Assembly: GCA_030431455.1 (NCBI GenBank) | Contig: JAUIJE010000003.1 | Coordinates: forward strand, 390,360-454,359 | Reading direction: 5' to 3' | DNA length: 64,000 nt | Source of the DNA: a bacterium | Lineage (GTDB): Bacteria; Myxococcota; UBA727; JAUIJE01 | Shown: piece by piece, positions 36,134 to 45,649 of the stretch | Position numbering within the stretch: position 1 is the stretch's first letter | How the letters are laid out: the number at the start of each line of letters is the position of its first letter | Position numbers and translations under genes: made by a program | Notes under the pieces: model-generated | Told to the model about the DNA's origin: nothing | Databases searched by the model: none | The model's input: only the letters and a program-made list of their open reading frames with translations

Positions 36134-39100
36134 CTAATATCGCACGAACAGGCTGCCGTCACCCTGGCCGGCGCCGTTGTCGGCCCGCTCGGTGGCCCAG
36201 CAGAGCTCATCGAGGCCGTCGTTGTCGAGGTCCCCGCAGGCCGAGGCGAACCCGGCGTAGAACCCGTCGAAGGTGGACGGATAAATCGCGTCCGGCTCCG
36301 TGCGGGCCCCACCGGTCAGGCCGCTGCCCTCCGCGTAGTCGTACCCGAGCCAGACCGTGACCTTGGCCGGCTCTGCCGCCTGGGCGAAGTAGAGCACCAT
36401 CACGTCGTCGTAGCCGTCGCCGTTGGTGTCCTGGACCGCCACGTTGCTGTTGACCTGGAAGGCCAGCGGCTGGGTGAAGCTCAGGTTGTAGTCTGCGGTC
36501 GCCGACAGTGCGCCCCCGTTGGCCTTGTAGATGGCCACGTTGGGCGCCTGGGAGGCGACGAGGTCTTGATCGCCATCGCCGTCCACGTCGCCGGCGGCGA
36601 GGTCGCGCCCGCAGCCCGAAGCAGTGCAGGCGATGACATCAGTCGCCGCCAGTAAGGCCAGGGATTCGGTCGCCGGCGGCACCGCCCAGTCGCCGGTGGC
36701 CTTGCCATGGATCACGTAGAAGCCGTCGTGGCCGTCGACCACAAAGTCGTCGTACGCGTCGGCGTTGAGGTTGCCCACGCCGGTGGCGACGCCGAGCAGC
36801 GGGGTCTCGGCCGCGCCGCCCTGCGGGCGGTCGTTGTCGAGCAACGCGTAGCGGCTGCCGTTGGCGGTGCCGATGGCCCCGGTGGTCGGCCGGGTGCCAG
36901 ACCCGAACAGGACCACGTAGTCGGTGGTGTAGGCGTAGAACGCGTCCCAGGCGGTGATGCCGATGTCGTCAAAGCCGTCACCGTCGACGTCGCCGAGGTT
37001 GCGCGGCTGCACGCCCACGATGGACAGCGACTGCAGGTCGATGACCACCGGGGTGGTCTCGACGAGGTCGGGGACGCCGGGCACAGTCTCGACGTTCGTG
37101 CCGTAGAAGATGTGCAGCTCGCCGTAGAACGTGGTCGGGTCCACCGCGGTGACGATGAGGTCGTCGCGGCTGTCCCCGTCGAGGTCGGCCACGGCCACCC
37201 CGAGGTAACCGAGGTTGGCGGTGCCGCCCACGTTGGTCTCGTCGAGGGTCTTGCCCACCGAGAGGCTGCCGAGATCGCCGCCGCCGCCGAAGATGCGCAC
37301 CGAGCCGTGGCAGTAGAACGGGAAGGTGCAGTTGTCGCCTTCGTTCCAGGCCGCGACCGCAATGTCATTGAAGCCATCGCCGTTGAAGTCACCGCCCACC
37401 TGGGGCACGCCGCCGAAGTAGTCGCGCTCGGCCGCGCCCGCGGCCACGTCGTTGTCGACGTTGGCGTAGGTGAACATCGAAGTGACCAGACCGGCTTCGC
37501 TCACGGTGGCGAACGAGGTGTTGCCCACGTCGTCGACGGACAGCACCCCGAAGTACCAGGTGTTGTCGTAGGCGAGGAACTGGGAGGTCACCGAGAACGC
37601 CCCGCCCGGGGTCGGGTTGGCGTCGGGCGCCACCCGGCCGCCGAAGGACGGGTAGGGCTCGCCCGCGGCCAAGGCGGCCACGTCGGCTTCGGTGATCGGA
37701 CTGCGCGACGCGACCACGGTGACGGTCACCGGGCCCCCCGCTGCGCCGTCGTCGCCGGGCGCCGCGGTGGTCGAGACTTCGATTTGGCCGAGCCGGGGGT
37801 TGCCAATCACCGCGGTGGTCAGCGCCGGCACCGCCGGGGCGGTGATGTCGACGGTGGTCTGGACCGCACCCGAGCCGCTGTTGCCGGCCAAGTCGGTGCA
37901 GGTCGCGACCCAGTCCGCGGTGTTTTCGCTGGTGTCGGTCACGGTCACGGTCACGCTGTCGGTGCCCGAGCCGTCGACCGGCCCTTGCGCGGTGGCGAGG
38001 TCGGTGCCGCCCTCTTGCAGGGTGATGGTGCCGTTTTCGCATTGGGTGACGTCGACGGTGACCTGCACCTGCAGACCCGCCAGGCCCTCGTTGAGGTCGC
38101 TGGCGATGTTGAAGGTCTCGTCCACCGGGTTGTTCACCGTGCCTTGGCCATCGGTGATGCTCGCGATGGTCACGGTGGGCGCGCCGAAGTCCACGTTGTA
38201 GTTGAACTCGCCGGTGGTGCCGCCCATCGCGTCGCCATCGGCGAAGGTGATCTCGATGGTGCCGCTGTCCCCGTCGGTGACGGGCAGGTCCACCCAGATG
38301 GTGTCGCCCATCTCGGTGATGGTGGCGGTGGTGGCGAGACCGTCGACCAGGACCGTGATGGTCGTCGGCATCGGCGCGGCGGTCCAGCCGTTGACCGAGA
38401 TTTCGAAGCGAGCGGTGCCGCCCCCGATGTCATCGGCGGCGCCGATTTCGATCATGCCCGCGACTTGGTCCGGCGAGGTCAGGAGCACCGAGTATTCGCC
38501 GGTGTTGACCTGGATGCTGACCGGCTGTGAGGTGCCGACGTTGCCGGAGGTCTCGGTGCCGCGCGCGCGCAGCGAGGTGATCTCCCCGTTCACGTAGGGC
38601 ACGTTGATGCGGATGACCTCGGTGCCGCTGTCCGCGCCCACCGTGGTCGTCCCACGCTGCAGGTTGTTCTGGTCGATGATCGCGATGGTGCGACCGGCGC
38701 TCAGTCCGGCGTAGTCGACGGTGACATCGAGCTGGAAGCCCGACTTGGCCGGGTCGGCGTCGTCCGCGGCCATGAACACCGCGTCCGCGGCGGGCGCGGT
38801 GATGGTCAAGCTCGGGCCCACGCTGTCCACCGTCGGGGTGTACGGCGCGGACGTGCTGGTGTTGCCGGCCACGTCGCTCACGACCGCGGTGAGGTTGTGG
38901 GCGCCGTCGGCGAGGGTGATGTCGGCGAAGACCGCTTGGCCACCCGCCACAGGGGCGGTGCCCAGGCTCGAGGCCCCATCGAACAGCTCGACGGTCTGGG
39001 TGGCGCCCGCGTTGGTGGTGACCACGATGTCGATCTGCAGGCCCGCTTGGGTCACGGGGTCTTTGTCGTCGGCCACGAGCAGCGTCGGTTTGCTCGGCAC

Positions 39101-42100
39101 CGCGATGCTCACGTTGGGGGCGACGGTGTCGACGAGCAACGCCAAGCTGGTGTTGCCGGTGAAGCCGTTGCCCGCGGAATCGGTGCCCTGCACGGAGAGG
39201 GTGTGGTTGCCCTCGGGGAGCGCGACGTTGGTGAAGGTCACGGAGTTGCCCGCGGTGACCCCCGTCGCCACCTGGGTGCCGTCGATGCGCAGGGTGATGG
39301 TGCGGCCGTTGTTGATGTCGTTGAAGGTCACGGTCACGTTGGACACCGCCGCGCCCGGGGGGTCCCCGCTTTCGATCCCGTTGAACACGCCGACCGGGGC
39401 GCCGTCTTCGACCACGGTGATGGCGTTGACGTTGGGGAGCGATGAGTCGACCGAGAAGTTGCGCACCGCGGTGCCGCTGTTGCCGGCCGCGTCGGTGGCG
39501 GAGAAGGTCGCCACCCACGCGCCATCGGTGAGGTTGGCGGTGTTGTTGGTGCAGACGCCGGACGCGAGGACACAGACCCGGCCCACGGTCGCGGGCCCGG
39601 TGTAGGTGATGGTGACCTGCGCGCCGGCGGCCAGCCCCGTCACGGTGGTGTAGGCCAGCTGTTGGTACCCGTTGATGCCCGCGTTGGCGTCGGCGGCGTT
39701 GCCGTAGAGCAGGCCTTGCACGGGTGAGCTCACGTTGAAGCTCGGGGCCACGGTGTCGACCCGGAACTGCGCGTTGGCCGGCCCGGTCTCGGTGGCGCCG
39801 TCGTCGACGTAGGCGCGGATTTGGTACTGGGTCGCGTCGGAGTAGGCCACGCTGATGGTGGTGGTCGCGGCCACGCCCGAGGCCACGGTGCCGAGGTCAT
39901 CGGTGAACACCACGGCGCCGTCGCTCACCCGCACCACCTCGATGCGGGCGGTGTAGGTGCCGACGGTGAAGCTCGCGGTCACGCTCACTTGTGCGTCGAG
40001 TTCGGTGGGGGTCGCGGGTTGCGCGTCTTCGCTCGCCACCCACCAACCGTTGCCGTCGGCGTCCCCGGCCACCGAGACCGAGAGTGACACATCCCCGATG
40101 GTGAAGGTCAGGACCTGGGTCGTGGTGTTCACGCCGTCGGTGGCCTGGACCGTCAGGGTGCAGTTGGGCTGGTCGATGTTGGTCAGCGGCAACGTGAAGT
40201 TGCCCGCGCCATCGAGGGCGAGCATGCCGCTGAGGTTGAAGTTGCCGCCCCCGTCGCAGGCCAAGTCGTAGGACGCGGACGTCGCGCCGGTCGCGTTGCC
40301 GGTGAGGTTGAGGGTGGTGCCGTTGGCCGGGTTGGCGTCGAGGTCATCGCCCGGGCCGTAGAACTGCCCGTCCACCGGCGAGGTCACGCTGAGCAACGGG
40401 GCGGTGCGGTCGACGCTCACGTCGACTTGGTTGTCCCCCAAGGTGCTGGTGCGCACACCGTCGGTCACGCTGGCGGTGAGGGTGAAGTCGCCGTCGGCGA
40501 GGGTGACCTGGATGAAGGCCGTGCCCTGGCTGTTGACGAAGCCGGAGTAGGTCGACGCACCGGTGTCGATGTCGACCTGGAAGCCCTCGCAGAACGCGGC
40601 GTTGTTGGTGTCGACCGCGACCGTGGTCTGGAACCCGGGGGTGATGGGGTCGGTGTCCACCGCGGCTTGGCCGAAGAGCGCGCCGTCGGCCGGCGACGTG
40701 ATGGTCGCTTCGCACGGCAGATCGACCACGATGTGGAAACTGACCGGCACCATCACGGTGTTGATGCCGTCGGTGGCGGTGATGGTCGCGGTGCAGTCGC
40801 CTTGGTCGAGACCGGTGAGGGAGGTGTCGAACGCCCCCGCGGGCAGGGTGCCGCTCTGGTCGCCGCTGTTGCCGTTGCAGGTCACGTCGTAGCTGGCCAT
40901 GGTCGCGCCCATGATCGACCCGGTGAACGCGAGATCGATGAGGTTGAGCGGGTCGGCGTCGAGGTCATCGGTCTCGTCGTAGGTCGCGTCCTCGACCGGG
41001 TAGGTGATCGCCACCACCGGAGGCATGGTGTCCACGGTGACGTTCACGGTGTTGTCACCCACATTGCTGGTGGTGGTCCCGTCGCTGTTCGAGACGGTGG
41101 CGGTCAACGTGCTGTCGCCCTCGGGCACGGTGACGTTCACGGTCATGGTGCCGTTCGACACCGTGGCCGGCCCGTAGGTATTGCCGCCGACCTCGACCGA
41201 GCCGGTCCAGGTTGCGCAGGCGGGGTTGTTGCCGGGATTGATCACCACCGGAATCTGAAGGCCAGGACTGCCTGGGTCCGCGTCGGTGGTCATCGCGCCG
41301 TACACCGTCCCATCGGGGGGCGAGACGATGTCCGCGGCGCACGGCTGCGGAAGATTCACGGTGAAGTGAACCTCGATCATCTCGTCTTGGGAGCCGTCGG
41401 ACACGGTTACGATCAAGGTACATTGTGGTTTGCTGATGTTCTCAACTTGGATGGTGAAGCTGCCGTCGACATTGAGGGTGATGTCGCCGTTGTCCGTGAA
41501 GGGCGCGCCGGTGCCCGAGCAGGTGATCTCATAGGTCGCTTCGGTGGTGTCGACGGTGGTCCCCGCGAACTCGAGGGTGATGCCATTGAGAGCATCCCCG
41601 TCGAGGTCATCGGTCTCGTCAAAGGTCTCGCCTTCGAGAGGGCTGGTGAGGGTCACGCTGGGGGGCAAGGTGTCGACGTCCACGCTGATGTTGGCGATGT
41701 TTTCGTTGCCGTCGTCGTCGTAGACGCGGGAAGTCAGCAACACGTTGTTGCCTTCGGGAAGGGTCACGACCACGTTGCCGGTGCCGTCGGCGCCAATGGT
41801 TCCGCTTTCGGTGATGCCGTCGACGGTCACGTCGAGGGACACACCGGCGCACTCGATGTTGCCGGTGTCGATGGTGACCTCGGTCTGAAAGCCGATGTCG
41901 GGCGATGCGTCGATGCTGTCGGCGGTGAAGTCGTCGCCGTCGAGGGGGCTGGCGAAGGTCGCGGCGCAGGGGAAGTCGGGGTTGACCTGGACGGTCACCG
42001 AGATCGCGACGGTGGCGATGAGGTTGCCTTGGTCGTCGACCAGGTCCGCGCGGACGGTGTTCATGCCCATGTTGTTGCCCACGGTGACTTGGCCGGTGGC

Positions 42101-42718
42101 GTTGCCGCTGCCATTGGTGGTCGCGGTGACGTCCACGTCGCCGGCGTTGACCACCAGATCGTGGTTGTTGGGGTCTTCTCCGCTGCAGGTCACGTCGAAG
42201 TCAATCTGGGCGCCGTCGGTGTTGGGGTCGGCGTCGGTGGTGATCATCGCCCCGGAGGTGGGCTGGTTGAAGGTGCAAGTGGTCGAACCGTCGGGCTCGA
42301 CACCGGTTACGGTGATTTCGGCGCTCGCGCCCAGCGTGTCCGAGACCGTCAGGGTCTGCTCTGTGCCCCCGGACGAAGCCGCGATGTCGAAGTTGTTGAA
42401 CGTGGCCGATCCGTTCGAGACCGTCGCGGTGGCTTCTTCCCCCTCGCTCGAGGTCAGCGTGAGCACGCGGCCATCCGACCCGCTGTAGTCGACCTCAACG
42501 TCGAACTGGATGTTGTTCTCCAGCGGATCGTCATCGTCGCTCGGATTCAACGTGTCACCGTCCACCGGCGCGATGAACGTGATCGTGGCCGTGCCCGCAT
42601 CCGTGCCGCCGTCCGGACCCACGGGCCCCGGGCACCCACACCCCTGCCCCAGCGCGGAGACCACAACCCCCGCGGACAAAATCGCCACCAACCGTTGAAC
42701 CCGGAACGTATTCGTCAT
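36134..42718 (-). CDS. giant surface protein: Ig-like repeats and C-terminal FG-GAP propeller
   Basis: 2194 residues from ATG 42718, with AGGAG 8 nt upstream. A signal peptide ends near GQGCGC (Cys27), probably a lipoprotein. About residues 50-1740 are a dozen or more Ig-like beta domains recurring as SPxDGxxF..DDxDxxPxNG and TVDTxPP motifs. From about 1770 to the end are seven FG-GAP repeats with Ca-binding DxNxDGxxD loops (DFNGDGFNDIAVAAW, DLDGDSRDDLIVTA, DTNGDGYDDVMVLY), which fold into a beta-propeller like an integrin head. Such proteins are adhesins or surface scaffolds. It lies directly before the precursor peptide, 9 nt apart, so it shares the transcript. Confidence 0.9.
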   Translation of the reverse strand: MTNTFRVQRLVAILSAGVVVSALGQGCGCPGPVGPDGGTDAGTATITFIAPVDGDTLNPSDDDDPLENNIQFDVEVDYSGSDGRVLTLTSSEGEEATATVSNGSATFNNFDIAASSGGTEQTLTVSDTLGASAEITVTGVEPDGSTTCTFNQPTSGAMITTDADPNTDGAQIDFDVTCSGEDPNNHDLVVNAGDVDVTATTNGSGNATGQVTVGNNMGMNTVRADLVDDQGNLIATVAISVTVQVNPDFPCAATFASPLDGDDFTADSIDASPDIGFQTEVTIDTGNIECAGVSLDVTVDGITESGTIGADGTGNVVVTLPEGNNVLLTSRVYDDDGNENIANISVDVDTLPPSVTLTSPLEGETFDETDDLDGDALNGITLEFAGTTVDTTEATYEITCSGTGAPFTDNGDITLNVDGSFTIQVENISKPQCTLIVTVSDGSQDEMIEVHFTVNLPQPCAADIVSPPDGTVYGAMTTDADPGSPGLQIPVVINPGNNPACATWTGSVEVGGNTYGPATVSNGTMTVNVTVPEGDSTLTATVSNSDGTTTSNVGDNTVNVTVDTMPPVVAITYPVEDATYDETDDLDADPLNLIDLAFTGSIMGATMASYDVTCNGNSGDQSGTLPAGAFDTSLTGLDQGDCTATITATDGINTVMVPVSFHIVVDLPCEATITSPADGALFGQAAVDTDPITPGFQTTVAVDTNNAAFCEGFQVDIDTGASTYSGFVNSQGTAFIQVTLADGDFTLTASVTDGVRTSTLGDNQVDVSVDRTAPLLSVTSPVDGQFYGPGDDLDANPANGTTLNLTGNATGATSASYDLACDGGGNFNLSGMLALDGAGNFTLPLTNIDQPNCTLTVQATDGVNTTTQVLTFTIGDVSLSVSVAGDADGNGWWVASEDAQPATPTELDAQVSVTASFTVGTYTARIEVVRVSDGAVVFTDDLGTVASGVAATTTISVAYSDATQYQIRAYVDDGATETGPANAQFRVDTVAPSFNVSSPVQGLLYGNAADANAGINGYQQLAYTTVTGLAAGAQVTITYTGPATVGRVCVLASGVCTNNTANLTDGAWVATFSATDAAGNSGTAVRNFSVDSSLPNVNAITVVEDGAPVGVFNGIESGDPPGAAVSNVTVTFNDINNGRTITLRIDGTQVATGVTAGNSVTFTNVALPEGNHTLSVQGTDSAGNGFTGNTSLALLVDTVAPNVSIAVPSKPTLLVADDKDPVTQAGLQIDIVVTTNAGATQTVELFDGASSLGTAPVAGGQAVFADITLADGAHNLTAVVSDVAGNTSTSAPYTPTVDSVGPSLTITAPAADAVFMAADDADPAKSGFQLDVTVDYAGLSAGRTIAIIDQNNLQRGTTTVGADSGTEVIRINVPYVNGEITSLRARGTETSGNVGTSQPVSIQVNTGEYSVLLTSPDQVAGMIEIGAADDIGGGTARFEISVNGWTAAPMPTTITVLVDGLATTATITEMGDTIWVDLPVTDGDSGTIEITFADGDAMGGTTGEFNYNVDFGAPTVTIASITDGQGTVNNPVDETFNIASDLNEGLAGLQVQVTVDVTQCENGTITLQEGGTDLATAQGPVDGSGTDSVTVTVTDTSENTADWVATCTDLAGNSGSGAVQTTVDITAPAVPALTTAVIGNPRLGQIEVSTTAAPGDDGAAGGPVTVTVVASRSPITEADVAALAAGEPYPSFGGRVAPDANPTPGGAFSVTSQFLAYDNTWYFGVLSVDDVGNTSFATVSEAGLVTSMFTYANVDNDVAAGAAERDYFGGVPQVGGDFNGDGFNDIAVAAWNEGDNCTFPFYCHGSVRIFGGGGDLGSLSVGKTLDETNVGGTANLGYLGVAVADLDGDSRDDLIVTAVDPTTFYGELHIFYGTNVETVPGVPDLVETTPVVIDLQSLSIVGVQPRNLGDVDGDGFDDIGITAWDAFYAYTTDYVVLFGSGTRPTTGAIGTANGSRYALLDNDRPQGGAAETPLLGVATGVGNLNADAYDDFVVDGHDGFYVIHGKATGDWAVPPATESLALLAATDVIACTASGCGRDLAAGDVDGDGDQDLVASQAPNVAIYKANGGALSATADYNLSFTQPLAFQVNSNVAVQDTNGDGYDDVMVLYFAQAAEPAKVTVWLGYDYAEGSGLTGGARTEPDAIYPSTFDGFYAGFASACGDLDNDGLDELCWATERADNGAGQGDGSLFVRY

Positions 42719-42791
42719 CTTTGTACTCCTAGCGAGCAATTCTTCGGCACGAAGACGGCGCGACTGTACCCCATGCGCTCATCGGCCTGAT

Positions 42792-42824
42792 TAAAAAATG
42801 GAACACCTGGTGAGTGTGCCAGGT
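42792..42824 (-). terminator. intrinsic terminator-like hairpin behind pqqD-like gene
   Basis: On the minus strand ACCTGG (from 42824) pairs with CCAGGT (to 42805) around an 8-nt loop, followed 6 nt later by six T (42798-42793). It starts within 4 nt of the PqqD-like stop. The delayed T run makes it a weak or partial terminator, so transcription into the giant gene may be reduced rather than stopped. Confidence 0.5.
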
Positions 42825-42827
42825 ACC

Positions 42828-43121
42828 TCACGGTCCGCTTGCCCGGGGCTCATCGTGTACGAACATGAGACCCTTTTTCACCGCCTCCTCCACGAACGAG
42901 ATCGCGTCCGCGCGCAACTCCGTCTCCGACACGTCGAACTCGGCCAGCATGTCCGCCGCGATCTCCGACAACCGGCGGGATCCGTCCGCGCGGTCCCATA
43001 TGTAGGTCGCGGTGTCGTTCAGCGTGTGCAGCGTGGAATCGTGCGGGGTGATGACGATGGCTTCCCCGTCGATGGTCCGCGCCGGCGTTTCCGGGTTCTG
43101 TTCCACATACCGGTCCCACAT
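42828..43121 (-). CDS. PqqD-family peptide chaperone / RiPP recognition protein
   Basis: 97 residues with GGAGAG upstream. The pattern GEAIVITPHDSTLHTLNDTATYIWDRADGSRRLSEIAADML followed by DAISFVEEAVKKGL is the complete PqqD fold. PqqD proteins bind the leader of a precursor peptide and present it to a radical SAM enzyme. It is encoded 5' of the giant surface protein on the same strand as the precursor and both radical SAM genes, making it their likely partner. A hairpin with a T run follows the gene. Confidence 0.9.
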   Translation of the reverse strand: MWDRYVEQNPETPARTIDGEAIVITPHDSTLHTLNDTATYIWDRADGSRRLSEIAADMLAEFDVSETELRADAISFVEEAVKKGLMFVHDEPRASGP

Positions 43122-43179
43122 TGGACTCTCCTGGGCGCCACGCGCCGTCTTTCTTGGTGGCCACGCGGCCCTGATCCGT

Positions 43180-44289
43180 TCAAGGGTGAGCGGCTTTGGT
43201 CGTCCCCAACAACGCTTCGACCTCAGCCCGGAACACCGCGGGCTCCGTATAGCCAATGTGCACGTGCCGCACCACGCCTCGCTCGTCGACCACGTAGGTG
43301 GTCGGCAACGACTCCATGCCCACCTGCTCGCCGAACCCGGAGCGTCTTCCGGCGTCCTGATCGAGCACCGAGGTGAAGCTCGGCGCGAGTTTTTCCCATT
43401 CTTTTCGAGCCTTTAGCAGGTCGCGCGGCTCGCGGTTGACCCCCAAGACCATCAGGCCCCGGTCGCGGTAGGCGTCGTGGAGCGCGCTCAATTCCGGAAT
43501 CTCGCGTTTGCAGGGCGCGCACCAGCTCGCCCACAAATCGACGATCGTCACCTTGGCGCCCAAGGCGCCCGTCTGTACCGCGGGGTCACCATCGAACAGC
43601 GCCGGCAGCGTCACGTCGGGCAGGGCATCGCCCGGGCCCACCGGCCGGCCCGCGCCGGTCACCTGCACCCCGGCGGCGACCACGTAGCCGAGCAGCAACA
43701 CCACAAACACCGGCGCGGTCTTCACCTGGGGCCGCGCCTCGGTGCGGAACAACGACGGCAAGAACAACACCAAGACGACCAAGCTCGGCCCGTAGGTGAT
43801 GGCGCACTTGATCGCGAACCGGGTCATGCTGTAGCTGTGGCCATCAAACAATGCATAGGCAGCGTTGACGGGATGATGCGGCAACCACCACGCGTCGGAG
43901 GCGAACGCCGCCGCCGACACCCCTGCCATCTGCAGCAGGCAGAGCCACACCCCCGCGTGGCCCACCACCGCGAGGGCCCGGGCCACCGAGAGTTTGTGCG
44001 GGGCCCACAGACGGGACGCGAAATAGAGCGCGGCCGCGGCCACCCCCCACACCAAGAGGTCGGCGTTGACCTGGGTCCACAGCTGCCGCCCGATGCGGCG
44101 GGTCACGATGTCGGCGTTTTCTGTGTAGAGCGGCACCTGCCGGTAGACGTACGGCAACCCCCGAAGCACCTGCACAAACAGGTACAAGCCGGCCACGCTG
44201 ACCACCCCGCCGTCGCGGTCGAAGGCCACCCGCCGCAACGTGGGCAGGGGCGCGACCAGCATGGTGGAAAACCGAGCCAAGGCGTTCAT
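43180..44289 (-). CDS. membrane protein with C-terminal TlpA-like thioredoxin domain
   Basis: 369 residues. The N-terminal about 200 residues hold five membrane helices and look like a Yip1-type domain. A further helix precedes a TlpA/DsbE-like thioredoxin domain with active site WCAPC (Cys257, Cys260) and the cis-Pro segment LPTTYVVD. The active site should face the periplasm, where it could reduce disulfides or assist heme or metal delivery. It overlaps tadA by 4 nt and lies 58 nt before the PqqD-like gene. A link to the Cys-containing peptide is possible but unproven. Confidence 0.85.
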   Translation of the reverse strand: MNALARFSTMLVAPLPTLRRVAFDRDGGVVSVAGLYLFVQVLRGLPYVYRQVPLYTENADIVTRRIGRQLWTQVNADLLVWGVAAAALYFASRLWAPHKLSVARALAVVGHAGVWLCLLQMAGVSAAAFASDAWWLPHHPVNAAYALFDGHSYSMTRFAIKCAITYGPSLVVLVLFLPSLFRTEARPQVKTAPVFVVLLLGYVVAAGVQVTGAGRPVGPGDALPDVTLPALFDGDPAVQTGALGAKVTIVDLWASWCAPCKREIPELSALHDAYRDRGLMVLGVNREPRDLLKARKEWEKLAPSFTSVLDQDAGRRSGFGEQVGMESLPTTYVVDERGVVRHVHIGYTEPAVFRAEVEALLGTTKAAHP

Positions 44290-44774
44290 GCCGTCTCCTC
44301 CCCCGGGGCGCGGCGGGCACGGCGGGCTTGGAAAAACGCCCGCAGTTGTTCGGCGGCTTTTTCCGCGCAGAGGCCACCCTCGACGTCGAGGCGGTGGTTC
44401 AATCGGGGGTCGGTGCAGACCTGCCCCAGAGAGGCCACCGCCCCTCCCTTTTTGTCGTGGGCGGCATAGACCAGACGCGCCACCCGGCTGTTCACCAATG
44501 CTCCTGCACACATGAAGCACGGCTCCAATGTCACATACATCGTACAGCCCTCGAGCCGCCAATGCCCCAGGGCGTGGGCCGCGCGCCGCAGGGCCACCAC
44601 CTCGGCGTGGGCGGTGGGGTCCTGGTCCTGTTCGCGCCGGTTGCCGGCCTCGGCCAGCACGTGGCCGTCTTTGACCAGCACCGCGCCCACCGGCACGTCC
44701 CCCGCCGCGGCGGCTTGGGCGGCCAGCGCGAGGGCGCGGGTCATGTGCGCGTGGTCGACGTCAGGGGTGCTCAT
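44286..44774 (-). CDS. tadA: tRNA adenosine(34) deaminase
   Basis: 162 residues. The zinc-binding HAE (His56-Glu58) and PCFMC (Cys86, Cys89) motifs are complete, and the length and NRREQDQDPTAHAE context match TadA rather than other CDA-fold deaminases. TadA converts wobble adenosine to inosine in tRNA-Arg. It overlaps thiD upstream and the TlpA-like gene downstream, both as ATGA. Confidence 0.9.
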   Translation of the reverse strand: MSTPDVDHAHMTRALALAAQAAAAGDVPVGAVLVKDGHVLAEAGNRREQDQDPTAHAEVVALRRAAHALGHWRLEGCTMYVTLEPCFMCAGALVNSRVARLVYAAHDKKGGAVASLGQVCTDPRLNHRLDVEGGLCAEKAAEQLRAFFQARRARRAPGEETA

Positions 44775-45559
44775 GCCGGCCCCGGTTGGCCCACCGGGCC
44801 CCGGGCCACGCCGAGGTCGGGGGCCGCGGTCACCGCCCGGTGGGTGTAGTCCACCGCCTGCCGGGCCGCGGCTTCGAGGGAATGTCCCTGCGCGATGAAG
44901 GTGGCCAGGGCCGCGCTCAGGGTGCAGCCGGTGCCGTGGGTATGCACAGTTTGAACCCGGTCGTGCTCGATGCGCACGGTGGCCCCGTCCGGGCCACACC
45001 ACACGTCGGTGATGGTGGTGCCGGGCACGTCCCCGCCGGTGACGAGCACGCTGTGGGCCCGGCCCATGGCCCGGAGCCGGTGGCCCAGCGCGCTCGGGTC
45101 GGTGGTCACCGGGTCTTGGGCGAGCACGCGCGCTTCCTGTTGATTCGGGGTCACACACGTACACAGCGGAAACAGCCTCTGGCACAGCGCGGCCGCGGTG
45201 TCCTCGACGACCAGCGCGCCCCCCGCGGACGCCACCGCCACCGGGTCGCACACCACCGGCGCACCGGAGGACGCGAGGGCGCTGGCCACGGCTTCGATTT
45301 GGCCCCGGGTGGCGAGCAGGCCGACCTTGACCGCGGCGATGTCGAACTCCGCGCGCACCGCGTCGAGTTGCGCGCACACCACGTCGATGGGCACGGGGAA
45401 GACCGCGCTCACCCCTTGGCTGTTCTGCGCGGTGAGGGTGGTGACGACGCTGGCCGCGTACCCGCCGAGGGCGTGGATGGTTTTGCTGTCCGCGCTCAGG
45501 CCCGCCCCTTGGGTGGGGTCGAACCCGGCGATGGTCAAGATCACGGGCGTCCGCGCCAT
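44771..45559 (-). CDS. thiD: hydroxymethylpyrimidine/phosphomethylpyrimidine kinase
   Basis: 262 residues. ILTIAGFDPTQGAGLSADSKTIHALGG at the start, VKVGLLAT, CDPVAVASAGG and the catalytic THGTGCTLSAA are all ThiD motifs. The enzyme phosphorylates HMP to HMP-PP for thiamine synthesis. No TPP riboswitch elements are visible upstream. First gene of the minus-strand operon thiD-tadA-tlpA-like, possibly continuing into the PqqD-like gene. Confidence 0.93.
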   Translation of the reverse strand: MARTPVILTIAGFDPTQGAGLSADSKTIHALGGYAASVVTTLTAQNSQGVSAVFPVPIDVVCAQLDAVRAEFDIAAVKVGLLATRGQIEAVASALASSGAPVVCDPVAVASAGGALVVEDTAAALCQRLFPLCTCVTPNQQEARVLAQDPVTTDPSALGHRLRAMGRAHSVLVTGGDVPGTTITDVWCGPDGATVRIEHDRVQTVHTHGTGCTLSAALATFIAQGHSLEAAARQAVDYTHRAVTAAPDLGVARGPVGQPGPA

Positions 45560-45649
45560 GGCCCGCGTATGGAGGAAACGGGCCCGAACGTCGAGAGGGC
45601 GGCCGGGCACAAACGCGCGGCGGGGCCACGATTCTGGCAGTCTTGCCCC

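Noticed and set aside
45560-45649. Possible TPP riboswitch before thiD
   Set aside because: Only 90 bp, and the conserved CTGAGA and ACCTGAT elements are missing.
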